A DNA stretch of 64,000 nucleotides from Advenella mandrilli (GTDB taxonomy: Bacteria > Pseudomonadota > Gammaproteobacteria > Burkholderiales > Burkholderiaceae_B): positions 62,001-126,000 of the forward strand of contig NZ_JAENGP010000011.1 of the NCBI RefSeq assembly GCF_016595155.1. Direction: 5' to 3'. Shown here piece after piece: positions 19,218 through 28,302 of this stretch. Position 1 is the first letter of the stretch; each line of letters begins with the position of its first letter. The notes below the pieces were generated by a model that had not been told where the DNA came from, ran no database searches, and worked only from the letters and a program-made list of their open reading frames with translations. Position numbers and translations under genes: made by a program.

Positions 19218-20492
19218 GTGCAAGTTCAAGATATTAAATTGGCGGTTATTGGCCTGGGCTACGTTGGGTTACCTTTAGCCGTTGAATTTGGCAAAAAACG
19301 AGCGGTATTGGGATTTGATATCAACCAGAAACGTATTGCCGAACTGCAGGGTGGCCAGGATCACACGTTGGAAGTGAGTACTGAAGAGCTTGCCGAAGCG
19401 CCACACTTGCAATTTAGTGCCAACCAGGCCGATCTGGCCAAGGCCAATACCTATATCGTGACGGTGCCCACGCCTATTGATGAATACAAGCGTCCCGATC
19501 TGACACCGCTGGTCAAGGCCAGCGAAACCATTGGCAAAGTCTTGAAAAAAGGCGATATTGTCATTTATGAGTCTACGGTGTATCCGGGCGCCACCGAAGA
19601 AGATTGCGTGCCGGTGCTTGAAAAAGTCTCTGGTCTGACTTTTAATGTGGATTTCTTTGCCGGTTACAGCCCCGAGCGTATCAACCCGGGCGACAAGACA
19701 CACCGTGTGTCCACCATCAAGAAAGTCACCGCTGGCTCTACCCCTGAAGTGGCCGAGGTGGTTGACCAGTTATATCGTGAAATTATTGTGGCCGGTACTC
19801 ATAAAGCCAGCAGCATCCGGGTGGCCGAAGCCGCCAAGGTGATTGAAAACACCCAGCGGGATGTGAATATTGCTCTTATCAATGAACTGGCGCTTATCTT
19901 CAATAAAATGGGCATTGATACCCAGGCCGTGCTGGAAGCGGCGGGCACCAAATGGAATTTCCTGCCTTTCCGTCCGGGTCTGGTGGGCGGTCACTGTATT
20001 GGCGTAGATCCGTATTATTTAACCCACAAGGCCCAGTCTATTGGCTATCACCCTGAAATCATCCTGGCCGGCCGTCGCCTGAACGATAGCATGGGGCCTT
20101 ATGTGGTTGCCCAGCTGGTTAAGGCCATGACCAAGAAAAGCATTCAGGTGCAAGGGGCCAGAGTGCTGGTGATGGGGCTTACCTTTAAAGAAAACTGCCC
20201 CGACCTGCGCAATACCCGGGTAGTGGATATTCTTAAAGAGCTTGACGAATACAACATGGATGTTGATGTGTACGATCCGTGGGTGGATGCCCAAGAGGCG
20301 CAACGCGAGTATGGCGTGACACCCGTTAAGGAAGTACAGAAGGGTGTGTATGACGGTATTATCCTGGCCGTTTCCCATCATCAATTTGTGGAAATGGGGG
20401 TTGATGCCATTCGCGCCTTGGGCAAACCCGATCATGTGCTGTACGACCTGAAATACGTATTAACGGCAGAACAAGCCGATATTCGCCTTTAA
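19218..20492 (+). CDS. UDP-N-acetylhexosamine 6-dehydrogenase (TviB/WbpO type)
   Basis: NAD-dependent oxidation of a UDP-HexNAc at C6 to the uronic acid, probably UDP-GalNAc to UDP-GalNAcA (or UDP-GlcNAc to UDP-GlcNAcA). 424 residues. The NAD site is GLGYVGLP (12-19), and the catalytic cysteine is Cys260 in [23 protein letters not shown] is typical of the TviB/WbpO branch rather than of UDP-glucose dehydrogenase. GTG start at 19218, well placed after GGGAGAA. It is followed 22 bp later by the 4-epimerase. The pairing mirrors wbpO-wbpP of Pseudomonas aeruginosa O6 and tviB-tviC of the Vi antigen. Confidence 0.93.
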   Translation: MQVQDIKLAVIGLGYVGLPLAVEFGKKRAVLGFDINQKRIAELQGGQDHTLEVSTEELAEAPHLQFSANQADLAKANTYIVTVPTPIDEYKRPDLTPLVKASETIGKVLKKGDIVIYESTVYPGATEEDCVPVLEKVSGLTFNVDFFAGYSPERINPGDKTHRVSTIKKVTAGSTPEVAEVVDQLYREIIVAGTHKASSIRVAEAAKVIENTQRDVNIALINELALIFNKMGIDTQAVLEAAGTKWNFLPFRPGLVGGHCIGVDPYYLTHKAQSIGYHPEIILAGRRLNDSMGPYVVAQLVKAMTKKSIQVQGARVLVMGLTFKENCPDLRNTRVVDILKELDEYNMDVDVYDPWVDAQEAQREYGVTPVKEVQKGVYDGIILAVSHHQFVEMGVDAIRALGKPDHVLYDLKYVLTAEQADIRL

Positions 20493-20514
20493 TTGGGTAA
20501 AAGGAAAACAAAGC

Positions 20515-21540
20515 ATGAGTCAGGCATTTGAAACATTGAAAACCGATTTGCAGCGCCAGCCCCGTACCTGGCTGGTGACTGGTTGCGCCGGGTTTATCGG
20601 CTCGAACTTGCTGGAAACATTGTTGCTGCTTAATCAGAAAGTAGTTGGACTGGACAACTTTGCCACCGGCTATCAACATAATCTTGATGAAGTCCAGGGG
20701 CAGGTGTCTGCCACGCAATGGCACAACTTCAAGTTTATCGAAGGGGATATCCGCAACCTTGAAACCTGCCGCCAGGCATGTGAAGGGGTGGGTATCGTGT
20801 TGCATCAGGCCGCCTTGGGCTCGGTACCGCGTTCCATCAATGATCCCATCACCACCAATGACGTGAATATTGGCGGTTTTCTTAATATGATGGTGGCGGC
20901 CCGTGATGCGGGGGTGACTTCTTTTGTGTTTGCAGCGTCCAGCTCTACCTATGGCGATCACCCCGATTTGCCTAAAGTAGAAGATAAAATTGGCAATCCC
21001 TTATCGCCCTATGCGGTCACCAAGTATGTCGATGAACTGTACGCCAGCGTATTTGCCCGTACCTACGGTTTCCGCTCTATTGGTCTGCGCTATTTTAATG
21101 TGTTTGGCAAACGCCAGGATCCGGATGGCGCTTATGCGGCCGTGATTCCCAAATGGACAGCGGCCATGATCAAGGGTGAAGATGTCCTGGTTAACGGTGA
21201 TGGGGAAACCAGTCGTGATTTCTGCTTTGTTGAAAATGCCGTTCAGGCAAATCTGCTGGCCGGTGCCAATATGCCCGAAAATGGTTTCGAGGTGTATAAC
21301 GTGGCGGTTAATGCCAGAACCAGCCTGAATGAGCTGTTTGCCCATCTGGCCGCAACCTTGGCAGCGCATGGTATCCAGTATGATAAAAAACCGGTTTACC
21401 GGGATTTTCGCCAGGGTGACGTTCGCCATTCACAGGCCGATATCGGCAAGGCCCAGGCACAGCTGGGTTATGCGCCGGGGCATTCGATTCTTCAGGGTAT
21501 TGAAGTTGCCATGCCTTGGTATGTTCAGTTTTTGCAATAA
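20515..21540 (+). CDS. UDP-N-acetylglucosamine 4-epimerase (WbpP/TviC type)
   Basis: SDR-family epimerase interconverting UDP-GlcNAc and UDP-GalNAc (or the uronic-acid forms). 341 residues. The NAD-binding motif is TGCAGFIG (22-29), the catalytic triad is Ser142-144 in [10 protein letters not shown] with Tyr166/Lys170 in SPYAVTKY, and RSINDP near 106 and [11 protein letters not shown] match the WbpP subgroup. ATG 20515 follows AAAAGGAAAA. Encoded directly after the dehydrogenase, it gives a complete route from UDP-GlcNAc to UDP-GalNAcA. Confidence 0.93.
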   Translation: MSQAFETLKTDLQRQPRTWLVTGCAGFIGSNLLETLLLLNQKVVGLDNFATGYQHNLDEVQGQVSATQWHNFKFIEGDIRNLETCRQACEGVGIVLHQAALGSVPRSINDPITTNDVNIGGFLNMMVAARDAGVTSFVFAASSSTYGDHPDLPKVEDKIGNPLSPYAVTKYVDELYASVFARTYGFRSIGLRYFNVFGKRQDPDGAYAAVIPKWTAAMIKGEDVLVNGDGETSRDFCFVENAVQANLLAGANMPENGFEVYNVAVNARTSLNELFAHLAATLAAHGIQYDKKPVYRDFRQGDVRHSQADIGKAQAQLGYAPGHSILQGIEVAMPWYVQFLQ

Positions 21541-21546
21541 ATTTTT

Positions 21547-22902
21547 TTGAAACAGCTACGCACCAGACTTAACCGCCTGCACCCTGATCACAAACGTATT
21601 GCCCAAGGCGCAATGCGGGTTGCATTTTTTTTGCTGATCGGGAAAATGGCCGGTGCCATTAAGGAAATTGCGGTTGCCCACCGTTACGGGGTAAGTGATA
21701 TTGTCGATGCTTACCAATTTACCTTAACGATGGCAAATTGGTTGCCGGTCACCATGGTGGGGGCATTTTCTATTGTTCTTATTCCCGCTTTAGTGAAGGT
21801 GCGGTATGCCGGACAGCCCGATCGAGCCCGTTTCATTCGTGAATTGCAAGGCTGGATTGTAGTGCTGGGGGTACTGCTTTCTGTAGTGACTTATTATTTC
21901 TGGCCACAAGTATTGCAATATATGGGCGGTAATTTAAGTAGTCAAACCAGACAGGCCAGTACCGAGCTGATTAACGCTTTTGCACCGGCTGTTTTGCTTA
22001 CCCTTATTATTGGGCTATGCACTGCCCGCTTGCGGGCTCACGAGCGGCACATTAATAACCTCCTCGACAGCATACCTGCCCTAATGATTTTACTGGCTAT
22101 CCTGATAACACCGGGTAATACCAGTGTTTATCCGCTGTTATGGGGCACGCTGCTGGGGTACCTGGTTCAGGCAGTATGGCTGTCTGCACTGGCCCGCAAG
22201 GCGGACGGCGGCAACGGGGGCTGGCCCAGGCCGGGTTTGCAGTCTGCCCAATGGCCCATGTTGCTTAGTGCGGCCGGTATAATGCTGGTTGGGCAAATTG
22301 CCATGAGTTTTGTGGGGCCGCTAGACCAAATGACGGCCGCCCGGTTGGGTGACAATGCCAATGCAACCCTGGGTTATGCCACCCGTTTGCTGTCACTGGT
22401 TATTGGTATTGGTGCCGCTTCCGTTGGCCGGGCCGCCTTGCCGGTGTTGGCCGATGTACAAAGCCGTGGCAATCCTGCCCAGGCACGGTCCATGGCACTG
22501 AAATGGTCTGCCTTAATGTTATTGGTGGGTATTGTAGCGGTGATGGTTGGCTGGCTTCTGGCACCCTGGATGGTAAAGCTGTTGTTTGAAAACGGTGCGT
22601 TTACCCCCGAAGACACCCAGAAAGTGGCGTCGGTTTTGCGTTGGGGGCTGTTGCAACTGCCATTTTATTTTGGGGTGTTAATCCTGGTTCAGTTAATGGC
22701 AAGCCAGAACCGTTATAAACTGATGGCCATTATTGCCATTGCTAACTTTGCACTAAAGGCCGGCATGAATCTCATACTTGCTCCCGTAATGGGCGCCGAA
22801 GGTATTATGTTGGCGACAAGTTTAATGTATTTGTTATCTTATCTCTGTTATTTTTTTGCCGTCCTGAAATATGGTGTGGCAACAAAAACTTCCTCAACCT
22901 GA
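21547..22902 (+). CDS. MurJ/MviN-family lipid-linked glycan flippase
   Basis: Polytopic membrane protein of the MOP superfamily with the MviN/MurJ fold, about 12-14 hydrophobic segments over 451 residues, shorter than the ~510 of housekeeping MurJ. In this place it most likely flips the lipid-linked oligosaccharide, a job usually done by Wzx. Visible family features: GKMAGAIKEIAVAHRYG at the N-terminus and FENGAFTPEDT late in the protein. The start is uncertain. TTG 21547 lies 6 bp after the epimerase stop without a ribosome site; ATG 21613 is an alternative, but its AAGG is too close. It is not the essential MurJ by context, though substitution for it cannot be excluded. Confidence 0.8.
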   Translation: MKQLRTRLNRLHPDHKRIAQGAMRVAFFLLIGKMAGAIKEIAVAHRYGVSDIVDAYQFTLTMANWLPVTMVGAFSIVLIPALVKVRYAGQPDRARFIRELQGWIVVLGVLLSVVTYYFWPQVLQYMGGNLSSQTRQASTELINAFAPAVLLTLIIGLCTARLRAHERHINNLLDSIPALMILLAILITPGNTSVYPLLWGTLLGYLVQAVWLSALARKADGGNGGWPRPGLQSAQWPMLLSAAGIMLVGQIAMSFVGPLDQMTAARLGDNANATLGYATRLLSLVIGIGAASVGRAALPVLADVQSRGNPAQARSMALKWSALMLLVGIVAVMVGWLLAPWMVKLLFENGAFTPEDTQKVASVLRWGLLQLPFYFGVLILVQLMASQNRYKLMAIIAIANFALKAGMNLILAPVMGAEGIMLATSLMYLLSYLCYFFAVLKYGVATKTSST

Positions 22903-22908
22903 ATTAAT

Positions 22909-24063
22909 ATGTCTTTCGAGATCCATACGAAAACTCCTCCTTTGCGAATCATGCTATTTATTCATTCACTGCGCGGAGGAGGCGCCGAGCGGGTAGCGGT
23001 TGATTTGTCCGCGCGGTGGATTGCCAATGGTCACGATGTTTTGCTGGTGACCCAAACCGATGCTTCCGGGGATGCTTATGAGTTGCATAAACAGGTCCAG
23101 CGGATTTCCCTGAATACCGCCGGTTTCAAGGGGTTAATGGCCAACTTGCGGCGCCTTTTTATTTTGCGCCGGGAAATCAGGCGTCACCGCCCTGATATTG
23201 TAATCGGTTTTATGACCACCTCTTCCATTCTGGCTGTATTGGCAGGCACCGGAATACGCGGGTGTCATGTGATTGCCACCGAGCATACGCATCCACCTTC
23301 CCAGAAACTGTCTGGCCTGTGGCAAAAATTGCGGCGTTATACGTATCCCAGGGCCTCCAGGGTGATTGCCTTAACCCGCGGTACACAAGCATGGCTTGAA
23401 AAAAACGTGCCGGGTTCAACTGTTGCCGTGATTCCCAATGCGGTGCATTGGCCCCTTGAAAACAAAGAACCTGTGATTGAATGCGTAAAAACGCCAGGCC
23501 GCAAGCTTTTGCTGGGGGTGGGCCGCTTGCATCATGATAAGGGGTTCGATTTGTTAATAAAGGCCTTTGCGTCTATTGCCCACTTGCATCCCGAATGGGA
23601 TTTGATTATTCTGGGTGAAGGCGACAAGCGGGAAGCCTTGCAAAAGCAGCTTGATGAGGCTGGTATGGGGCATCGTATTTCCATGCCCGGAAGGGCCGGC
23701 AATATGCGTGCCTGGGCCAAGTCTGCTGATATCTATGTGTTAAGCTCACGTACCGAAGGGCTGTCAAATAGCCTGCTTGAGGCCATGGCCTGTGGGGTGC
23801 CCAGTGTCGCATTCGATTGTGATACCGGGCCGCGAGAAATTATTCGTCCCGATCTGGATGGCGTACTGGTGCAGCCGGCTGAAGATGAAGAAGCCCTGGC
23901 GGCCCATTTGTCAGCACTCATGTTTGATCAGGTCAAACAGGTGGAATTGGGCAAACGCGGCATTGATGTCCGCGATCGTTTTTCAATGCGCCGGATCTCA
24001 GGGCTGTGGCAGGAAGTGTTTAACGACGTCCTGGGCAATAAAAAAGACGGCCAAAAGGGGTAA
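22909..24063 (+). CDS. Glycosyltransferase family 4 (GT-B), first of four
   Basis: Retaining GT-B glycosyltransferase, predicted to add one sugar to the lipid-linked glycan at the cytoplasmic membrane. 384 residues. The N-terminal acceptor domain opens with SLRGGGAERVAVDLSARW. The C-terminal nucleotide-sugar domain has GVGRLHHDKGFDLLIKAF and the GT4 EX7E-type motif in SSRTEGLSNSLLEAMACG. Sugar specificity cannot be read. ATG 22909 is 6 bp after the flippase stop; the gene ends 2 bp before the amidotransferase start, so it lies in the operon. GGGAERVA is shared with the gene at 26000, which suggests paralogues. Confidence 0.9.
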   Translation: MSFEIHTKTPPLRIMLFIHSLRGGGAERVAVDLSARWIANGHDVLLVTQTDASGDAYELHKQVQRISLNTAGFKGLMANLRRLFILRREIRRHRPDIVIGFMTTSSILAVLAGTGIRGCHVIATEHTHPPSQKLSGLWQKLRRYTYPRASRVIALTRGTQAWLEKNVPGSTVAVIPNAVHWPLENKEPVIECVKTPGRKLLLGVGRLHHDKGFDLLIKAFASIAHLHPEWDLIILGEGDKREALQKQLDEAGMGHRISMPGRAGNMRAWAKSADIYVLSSRTEGLSNSLLEAMACGVPSVAFDCDTGPREIIRPDLDGVLVQPAEDEEALAAHLSALMFDQVKQVELGKRGIDVRDRFSMRRISGLWQEVFNDVLGNKKDGQKG

Positions 24064-24065
24064 GC

Positions 24066-25961
24066 ATGTGTGGAATAGTAGGTATTGCCGGAAGCCAGGA
24101 GGACAAGGAAAGCATACTGCGTGAGAGTTGTCGCAAAATTGCCTACCGTGGTCCCGATAGCCAGGGAGTCTGGCTAAGCCCGGAAGGGCATGTCGGGTTT
24201 GGCCATGTCAGGCTGGCCATTCAGGATTTGTCAGAACAGGGGCATCAGCCCATGCCTTCGGCAGACCAGCGTTTCATGATGGTGTTTAACGGGGAAATTT
24301 ATAATCACCCCGAACTGCGTGCGCAGCTGGAAAAAAATGCCCAGGCACCGGCCTGGCGTGGCCACTCCGATACCGAAACGTTGCTGGCCTGCTTTTGTGC
24401 CTGGGGTATTGAACCAACCCTGAAAAAAGCCATTGGCATGTTTGCCATTGCAGTCTGGGACCGACAAGAAAAAAAATTAATTCTGGCACGTGACCGTTTT
24501 GGTGAAAAGCCTTTGTATTATGGCTTTGCCGGGCAGGGGCTGGTATTTGCCTCGGAACTCAAGGCGATCATGGGGGTGCCGGGGTTTGAAAAGCAGCTTA
24601 ACCGGGATGCGATTACCTTACTGTTGCGGCACAATTATATTCCTGCCCCTCACAGTATTTTTCAACATATATACAAGTTGCCGCCCGGTACCTGGTTAAG
24701 CCTGTCCGAAGAGGACTGGCAAAACAGGCGCCAGGTAGAGCCACAGGTTTACTGGTCTGCCTACGAAACGGCCAGGCAGCAGCCCAAGGTTCACTACGAA
24801 TCAGACGCCGCCGCTACCGATGCGCTGGCGGGCGTGCTGTCCAGGTCTATCAAATCCCAGTTAATTTCCGATGTGAGCCTGGGGGCGTTTTTGTCTGGTG
24901 GCACCGATTCTTCCCTGATTGTTGCCTTGATGCAGCAGCAAAGCGCACAGGCAGTCAAAACGTTTTCTATTGGCTTTCATGAAAAAAAATATAACGAAGC
25001 CGAATATGCGAAGTCTATTGCCAACCATTTGGGCACCGATCATACCGAGCTGTATGTCAGTGCCAATGATGGCCTGGCCTTGGTGCAGTCTTTGCCTGCC
25101 ATGTACGATGAGCCGTTTGCCGATTCTTCACAAATTCCCATGGCATTGGTAACGCAAATGGCATCCCAATCGGTAACGGTGGCTTTGTCGGGTGATGCTG
25201 GTGACGAGCTGTTCGGGGGCTATTCCCGCTATCAGCGGGCAGCGTCATGGTGGGCGCGTCGTGAAAAAACCTTGCCTTTTATCCGTGTACTGTTGGCGGG
25301 TGCCGCCGGTAAGCTGGCCCCTGGCTTTAGTGGTAATAAAAAAGACAAGCTGCAAAAACTGAATGAAGTGCTGCGTGCCGCAGATGCCGTTGATTTTTAC
25401 CGGCAGTTTGTTTCATACTGGAAAGACCCTTCAAGTGTGGTGTTGGGCGCTCAAGAACCGGCAACGGTTTTTACCTTGGCACCCATTGGTTCTTTTCTGG
25501 AAACCATGATGATTATAGATACGGTTTCCTATTTGCCTGACGATATTCTGGTTAAGGTAGACCGGGCAGCCATGGCCTGTTCGCTGGAAACCCGCGTTCC
25601 CTTGCTGGATCCGAGAATGTTTGAATTTGCCTGGGGGCTTGAAGACAAGTACCGGGTGCGCGATGGTGAAAACAAGTGGTTGCTGAAACAGCTTTTGTAC
25701 CGCCTGATACCCCGTACTTTGCTTGAACGTCCTAAAAAGGGTTTTTCGGTACCTATGGGTGAATGGTTAAGGGGGCCACTTAAAGATTGGGCCAATAATT
25801 TGCTTGATCCTTCCCGCTTGCATAAGCAGGGTTTGCTTGATGCGGCGCAGGTGCAGGTGCGCTGGCAACAGCATTTGGCCCAGCAGTTTGACTGGAGCCC
25901 TCATTTATGGGGCATCCTGATGCTGCAGGCCTGGATGGATCATTACGATATACAGGGTTAA
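24066..25961 (+). CDS. Asparagine-synthase-like glutamine amidotransferase (WbpS/AsnB type)
   Basis: 631 residues, a class II glutaminase joined to an asparagine-synthetase PP-loop domain. Cys2 follows the initiator methionine (MCGIVGIAG) as the glutaminase nucleophile. AYRGPDSQG and FNGEIYN are glutamine-site motifs, and the ATP pyrophosphatase motif SGGTDSS lies at 277-283. In surface-glycan loci such proteins (WbpS in P. aeruginosa O6) are credited with turning uronic acids into uronamides. Its position between glycosyltransferases and the presence of a UDP-HexNAc dehydrogenase favour that role over free-asparagine synthesis, by inference. The ATG follows AAAAGGGGTAAGC. Confidence 0.88.
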   Translation: MCGIVGIAGSQEDKESILRESCRKIAYRGPDSQGVWLSPEGHVGFGHVRLAIQDLSEQGHQPMPSADQRFMMVFNGEIYNHPELRAQLEKNAQAPAWRGHSDTETLLACFCAWGIEPTLKKAIGMFAIAVWDRQEKKLILARDRFGEKPLYYGFAGQGLVFASELKAIMGVPGFEKQLNRDAITLLLRHNYIPAPHSIFQHIYKLPPGTWLSLSEEDWQNRRQVEPQVYWSAYETARQQPKVHYESDAAATDALAGVLSRSIKSQLISDVSLGAFLSGGTDSSLIVALMQQQSAQAVKTFSIGFHEKKYNEAEYAKSIANHLGTDHTELYVSANDGLALVQSLPAMYDEPFADSSQIPMALVTQMASQSVTVALSGDAGDELFGGYSRYQRAASWWARREKTLPFIRVLLAGAAGKLAPGFSGNKKDKLQKLNEVLRAADAVDFYRQFVSYWKDPSSVVLGAQEPATVFTLAPIGSFLETMMIIDTVSYLPDDILVKVDRAAMACSLETRVPLLDPRMFEFAWGLEDKYRVRDGENKWLLKQLLYRLIPRTLLERPKKGFSVPMGEWLRGPLKDWANNLLDPSRLHKQGLLDAAQVQVRWQQHLAQQFDWSPHLWGILMLQAWMDHYDIQG

Positions 25962-25999
25962 CAGCCTGAAGCAGGGCCATAAGAAATAGGTTGGGTATT

Positions 26000-27130
26000 A
26001 TGAAAATCATGTTGCTGGTCAGTTCAATGAATGCAGGGGGCGCAGAACGCGTGGCTGCCACACTGGCAAATGCCTGGGTTAAACAGGGGCATAACGTGGT
26101 GCTTGTACCCTGCTTTTCAACGGGCAGTGGTCATTCGTTTTACTCCCTGCACTCGGAAGTCCAGGTGAAATGGCTGGCCGAGGACCTGCCTCGCCAGCAG
26201 TGGCTGGGCCGGATCAGTAAACCGTTGGTACTCAGGAAACGCATCAGGACAGAACAGCCCGATGTGATTGTTTCATTTCTGACTAATGTGAATGTCACCA
26301 CCTTGATGGCAACCAAAGGCATTGATATTCCCGTGATTGTTTGTGAAAGAACCCATCCGGTGATAAGCAAGAATATTGGTGGTTTCTTAAAACTATTACG
26401 CAAGAAGCTGTACCCCCGGGCGGATGCGGTCATGCTTCAGACTGAAGAGGCCGCCCGAGCGTTTGCCCGGGTCTTGCCGGGTCTGAAGCATGTTGCGGTT
26501 ATTCCGAACCCCTTGCCCGAGGGGATTGAACAACTTATTACTTGCAATGGGCTGTGCACGGTAAGCGGACGCAAGACACTGGCGGCCATGGGTCGCTTTG
26601 TATCTGCCAAGCAGTTTGATCTTCTGATTGATGTCTTTGCCACCGTCAGTCATGATTATCCCGACTGGGATTTATGCATTTGGGGCGATGGGCCAGAACG
26701 TGCGGCCCTGGCAGATAAAGTGAAAAAACTGGGCTGTAGCCAGCGCATCACCTTGCCAGGAAAAACCACTGAACCTTGGGAAAAATTGTCACATGCCCAT
26801 GCTTTCGTGATGACGTCGCGAGTGGAAGGGTTTCCCAATGTATTGCTTGAAGCGATGGCGCTGGGATTGCCCAGCATCAGTTTTGATTGCCCCAGCGGTC
26901 CGGCCGAGTTGACCCAACAGGGAACCACGGGTTTACTGGTGCAACTGAATAATAAGCTTGAGCTTGAAAAAGCGATCAGGCGTTTTTTGTGCGATGACGA
27001 TTTCCGATGCTCCATGGGGGCACGTGGCAAGCAGTCAGTCTGGTCCCGATACCAGCTTGAAACCGTGTTGCAACAGTGGGATGAGTTGTTCGGGCAGGTA
27101 GGCGTTCCGGTTTCAGGCAAAATGGAATGA
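26000..27130 (+). CDS. Glycosyltransferase family 4 (GT-B), second of four
   Basis: 376-residue GT-B enzyme. The N-terminus carries SSMNAGGAERVAATLANAW and the C-terminal sugar-nucleotide domain AAMGRFVSAKQFDLLIDVF and TSRVEGFPNVLLEAMALG, the GT4 signature. The closest relative in the window is the 22909 gene. ATG 26000 is chosen over the in-frame TTG at 25991, which lies over the ribosome-site region (AATAGG). The TGA stop overlaps the next ATG (ATGA), indicating translational coupling. Donor and linkage unknown. Confidence 0.9.
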   Translation: MKIMLLVSSMNAGGAERVAATLANAWVKQGHNVVLVPCFSTGSGHSFYSLHSEVQVKWLAEDLPRQQWLGRISKPLVLRKRIRTEQPDVIVSFLTNVNVTTLMATKGIDIPVIVCERTHPVISKNIGGFLKLLRKKLYPRADAVMLQTEEAARAFARVLPGLKHVAVIPNPLPEGIEQLITCNGLCTVSGRKTLAAMGRFVSAKQFDLLIDVFATVSHDYPDWDLCIWGDGPERAALADKVKKLGCSQRITLPGKTTEPWEKLSHAHAFVMTSRVEGFPNVLLEAMALGLPSISFDCPSGPAELTQQGTTGLLVQLNNKLELEKAIRRFLCDDDFRCSMGARGKQSVWSRYQLETVLQQWDELFGQVGVPVSGKME

Positions 27131-28290
27131 AGACAAATAAAAAAATACGTGTTGTGCATATGATTAGCGGTCTTTTGCAGGGAGGGGCCGAGTCGGTTCT
27201 GTTTCGTCTGGTCACCTGGCCAGATCCTGACGTGGAGCATATTGTGGTGTCATTTGCCGATGCCGGCATTTATGGCCAGCCACTTATGGACGCGGGGGTT
27301 GAGGTGAAAATGCTGGGCATGACCCCGGGGCGCCTGACCCCGGCAGACTTCTGGCGACTTAAAAAATGCCTGGTCCGGCTTAACCCTGATGTGATCCAGA
27401 CCTGGATGTACCATGCTGACCTGATTGGTGGATTGGCGGCCCGCATGGGCGGGTTTCGGCATATCGCCTGGGGAATTCGCAATTCGGGGGCCAGTTTGGC
27501 CAAGAGCAGTCGTTCGGCCTATCTGTTTGCCCGGCTGAGTGGGTTCTTTTCACGCTGGCTTCCCCAGCAAATTATCTGTTGTGCTGAAGATGCCCGTCAT
27601 CGGCATGTTCAATGGGGCTATGCGCCTGAAAAAATGGTGGTTATTCAAAATGGCTACGATTTGTCCCGCTGGGCTCGCAGTGAGCCGGCCCGCCATGCCT
27701 TGCGGACAGAATGGGGCCTTACTGAACAGACACCGCTAATAGGTTTTGTGGCGCGCTGGAACCCCCTTAAAGATCATGACAACCTGATCCAGGCCTTTGC
27801 CCAATGCCTTGAAAAACAGCCCGATTTGCGTTGTGTCCTGGTGGGCAAGGATATGGATGCCGGCAACCCGCCCTTAATGGCCTTGCTGACTCAGTACGGG
27901 GTTAAGGAACGCACCATTTTGCTGGGCATGCGTAACGATGTGCCGCAAATCATGAGTGCACTTGACTTGCATGTGCTGTCCAGTATTGCCGAGGGTTTTC
28001 CCAATGTGGTGGCCGAAGCCATGGCATGTGGTGTACCCAATGTGGTGACCGATGTGGGTGATGCCGCCTTGATTGTCGGTGACGATGGCTGGGTAGTACC
28101 GGCTTCCGATCCAGCGCAGCTGGCTGAAAAAATCATGCAGGCGCTGGACGTCATTGAAATGACCGATAAAAACATACTGGCGAAACAGGTACGGGCACGG
28201 GTGATGAATGCCTTCAGTCTTGAAAAAATGGTTACTGAATACCGGCAAACCTGGCTGGCCATGCTTGGTGCAAACGGCAAGGCAAAATAA
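27127..28290 (+). CDS. Glycosyltransferase family 4 (GT-B), third of four
   Basis: 387-residue GT-B enzyme. It opens with HMISGLLQGGAESVLFRL, has a mid-protein IWYGQ-like helix region, and carries GFVARWNPLKDHDNLIQAF and LSSIAEGFPNVVAEAMACG in the nucleotide-sugar domain. Similar proteins occur as GT4 (GumH/WbpH-like) transferases in O-antigen loci. The start overlaps the previous stop codon by 4 bp. Followed by a 12-bp gap to the next transferase. Acceptor unknown. Confidence 0.88.
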   Translation: MKTNKKIRVVHMISGLLQGGAESVLFRLVTWPDPDVEHIVVSFADAGIYGQPLMDAGVEVKMLGMTPGRLTPADFWRLKKCLVRLNPDVIQTWMYHADLIGGLAARMGGFRHIAWGIRNSGASLAKSSRSAYLFARLSGFFSRWLPQQIICCAEDARHRHVQWGYAPEKMVVIQNGYDLSRWARSEPARHALRTEWGLTEQTPLIGFVARWNPLKDHDNLIQAFAQCLEKQPDLRCVLVGKDMDAGNPPLMALLTQYGVKERTILLGMRNDVPQIMSALDLHVLSSIAEGFPNVVAEAMACGVPNVVTDVGDAALIVGDDGWVVPASDPAQLAEKIMQALDVIEMTDKNILAKQVRARVMNAFSLEKMVTEYRQTWLAMLGANGKAK

Positions 28291-28302
28291 ACAAGGATAA
28301 AT

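Noticed and set aside
21547-22902. Housekeeping murJ
   Set aside because: Position in the middle of a glycan operon and the shorter length argue for a dedicated flippase, though only a genome-wide count can settle it.
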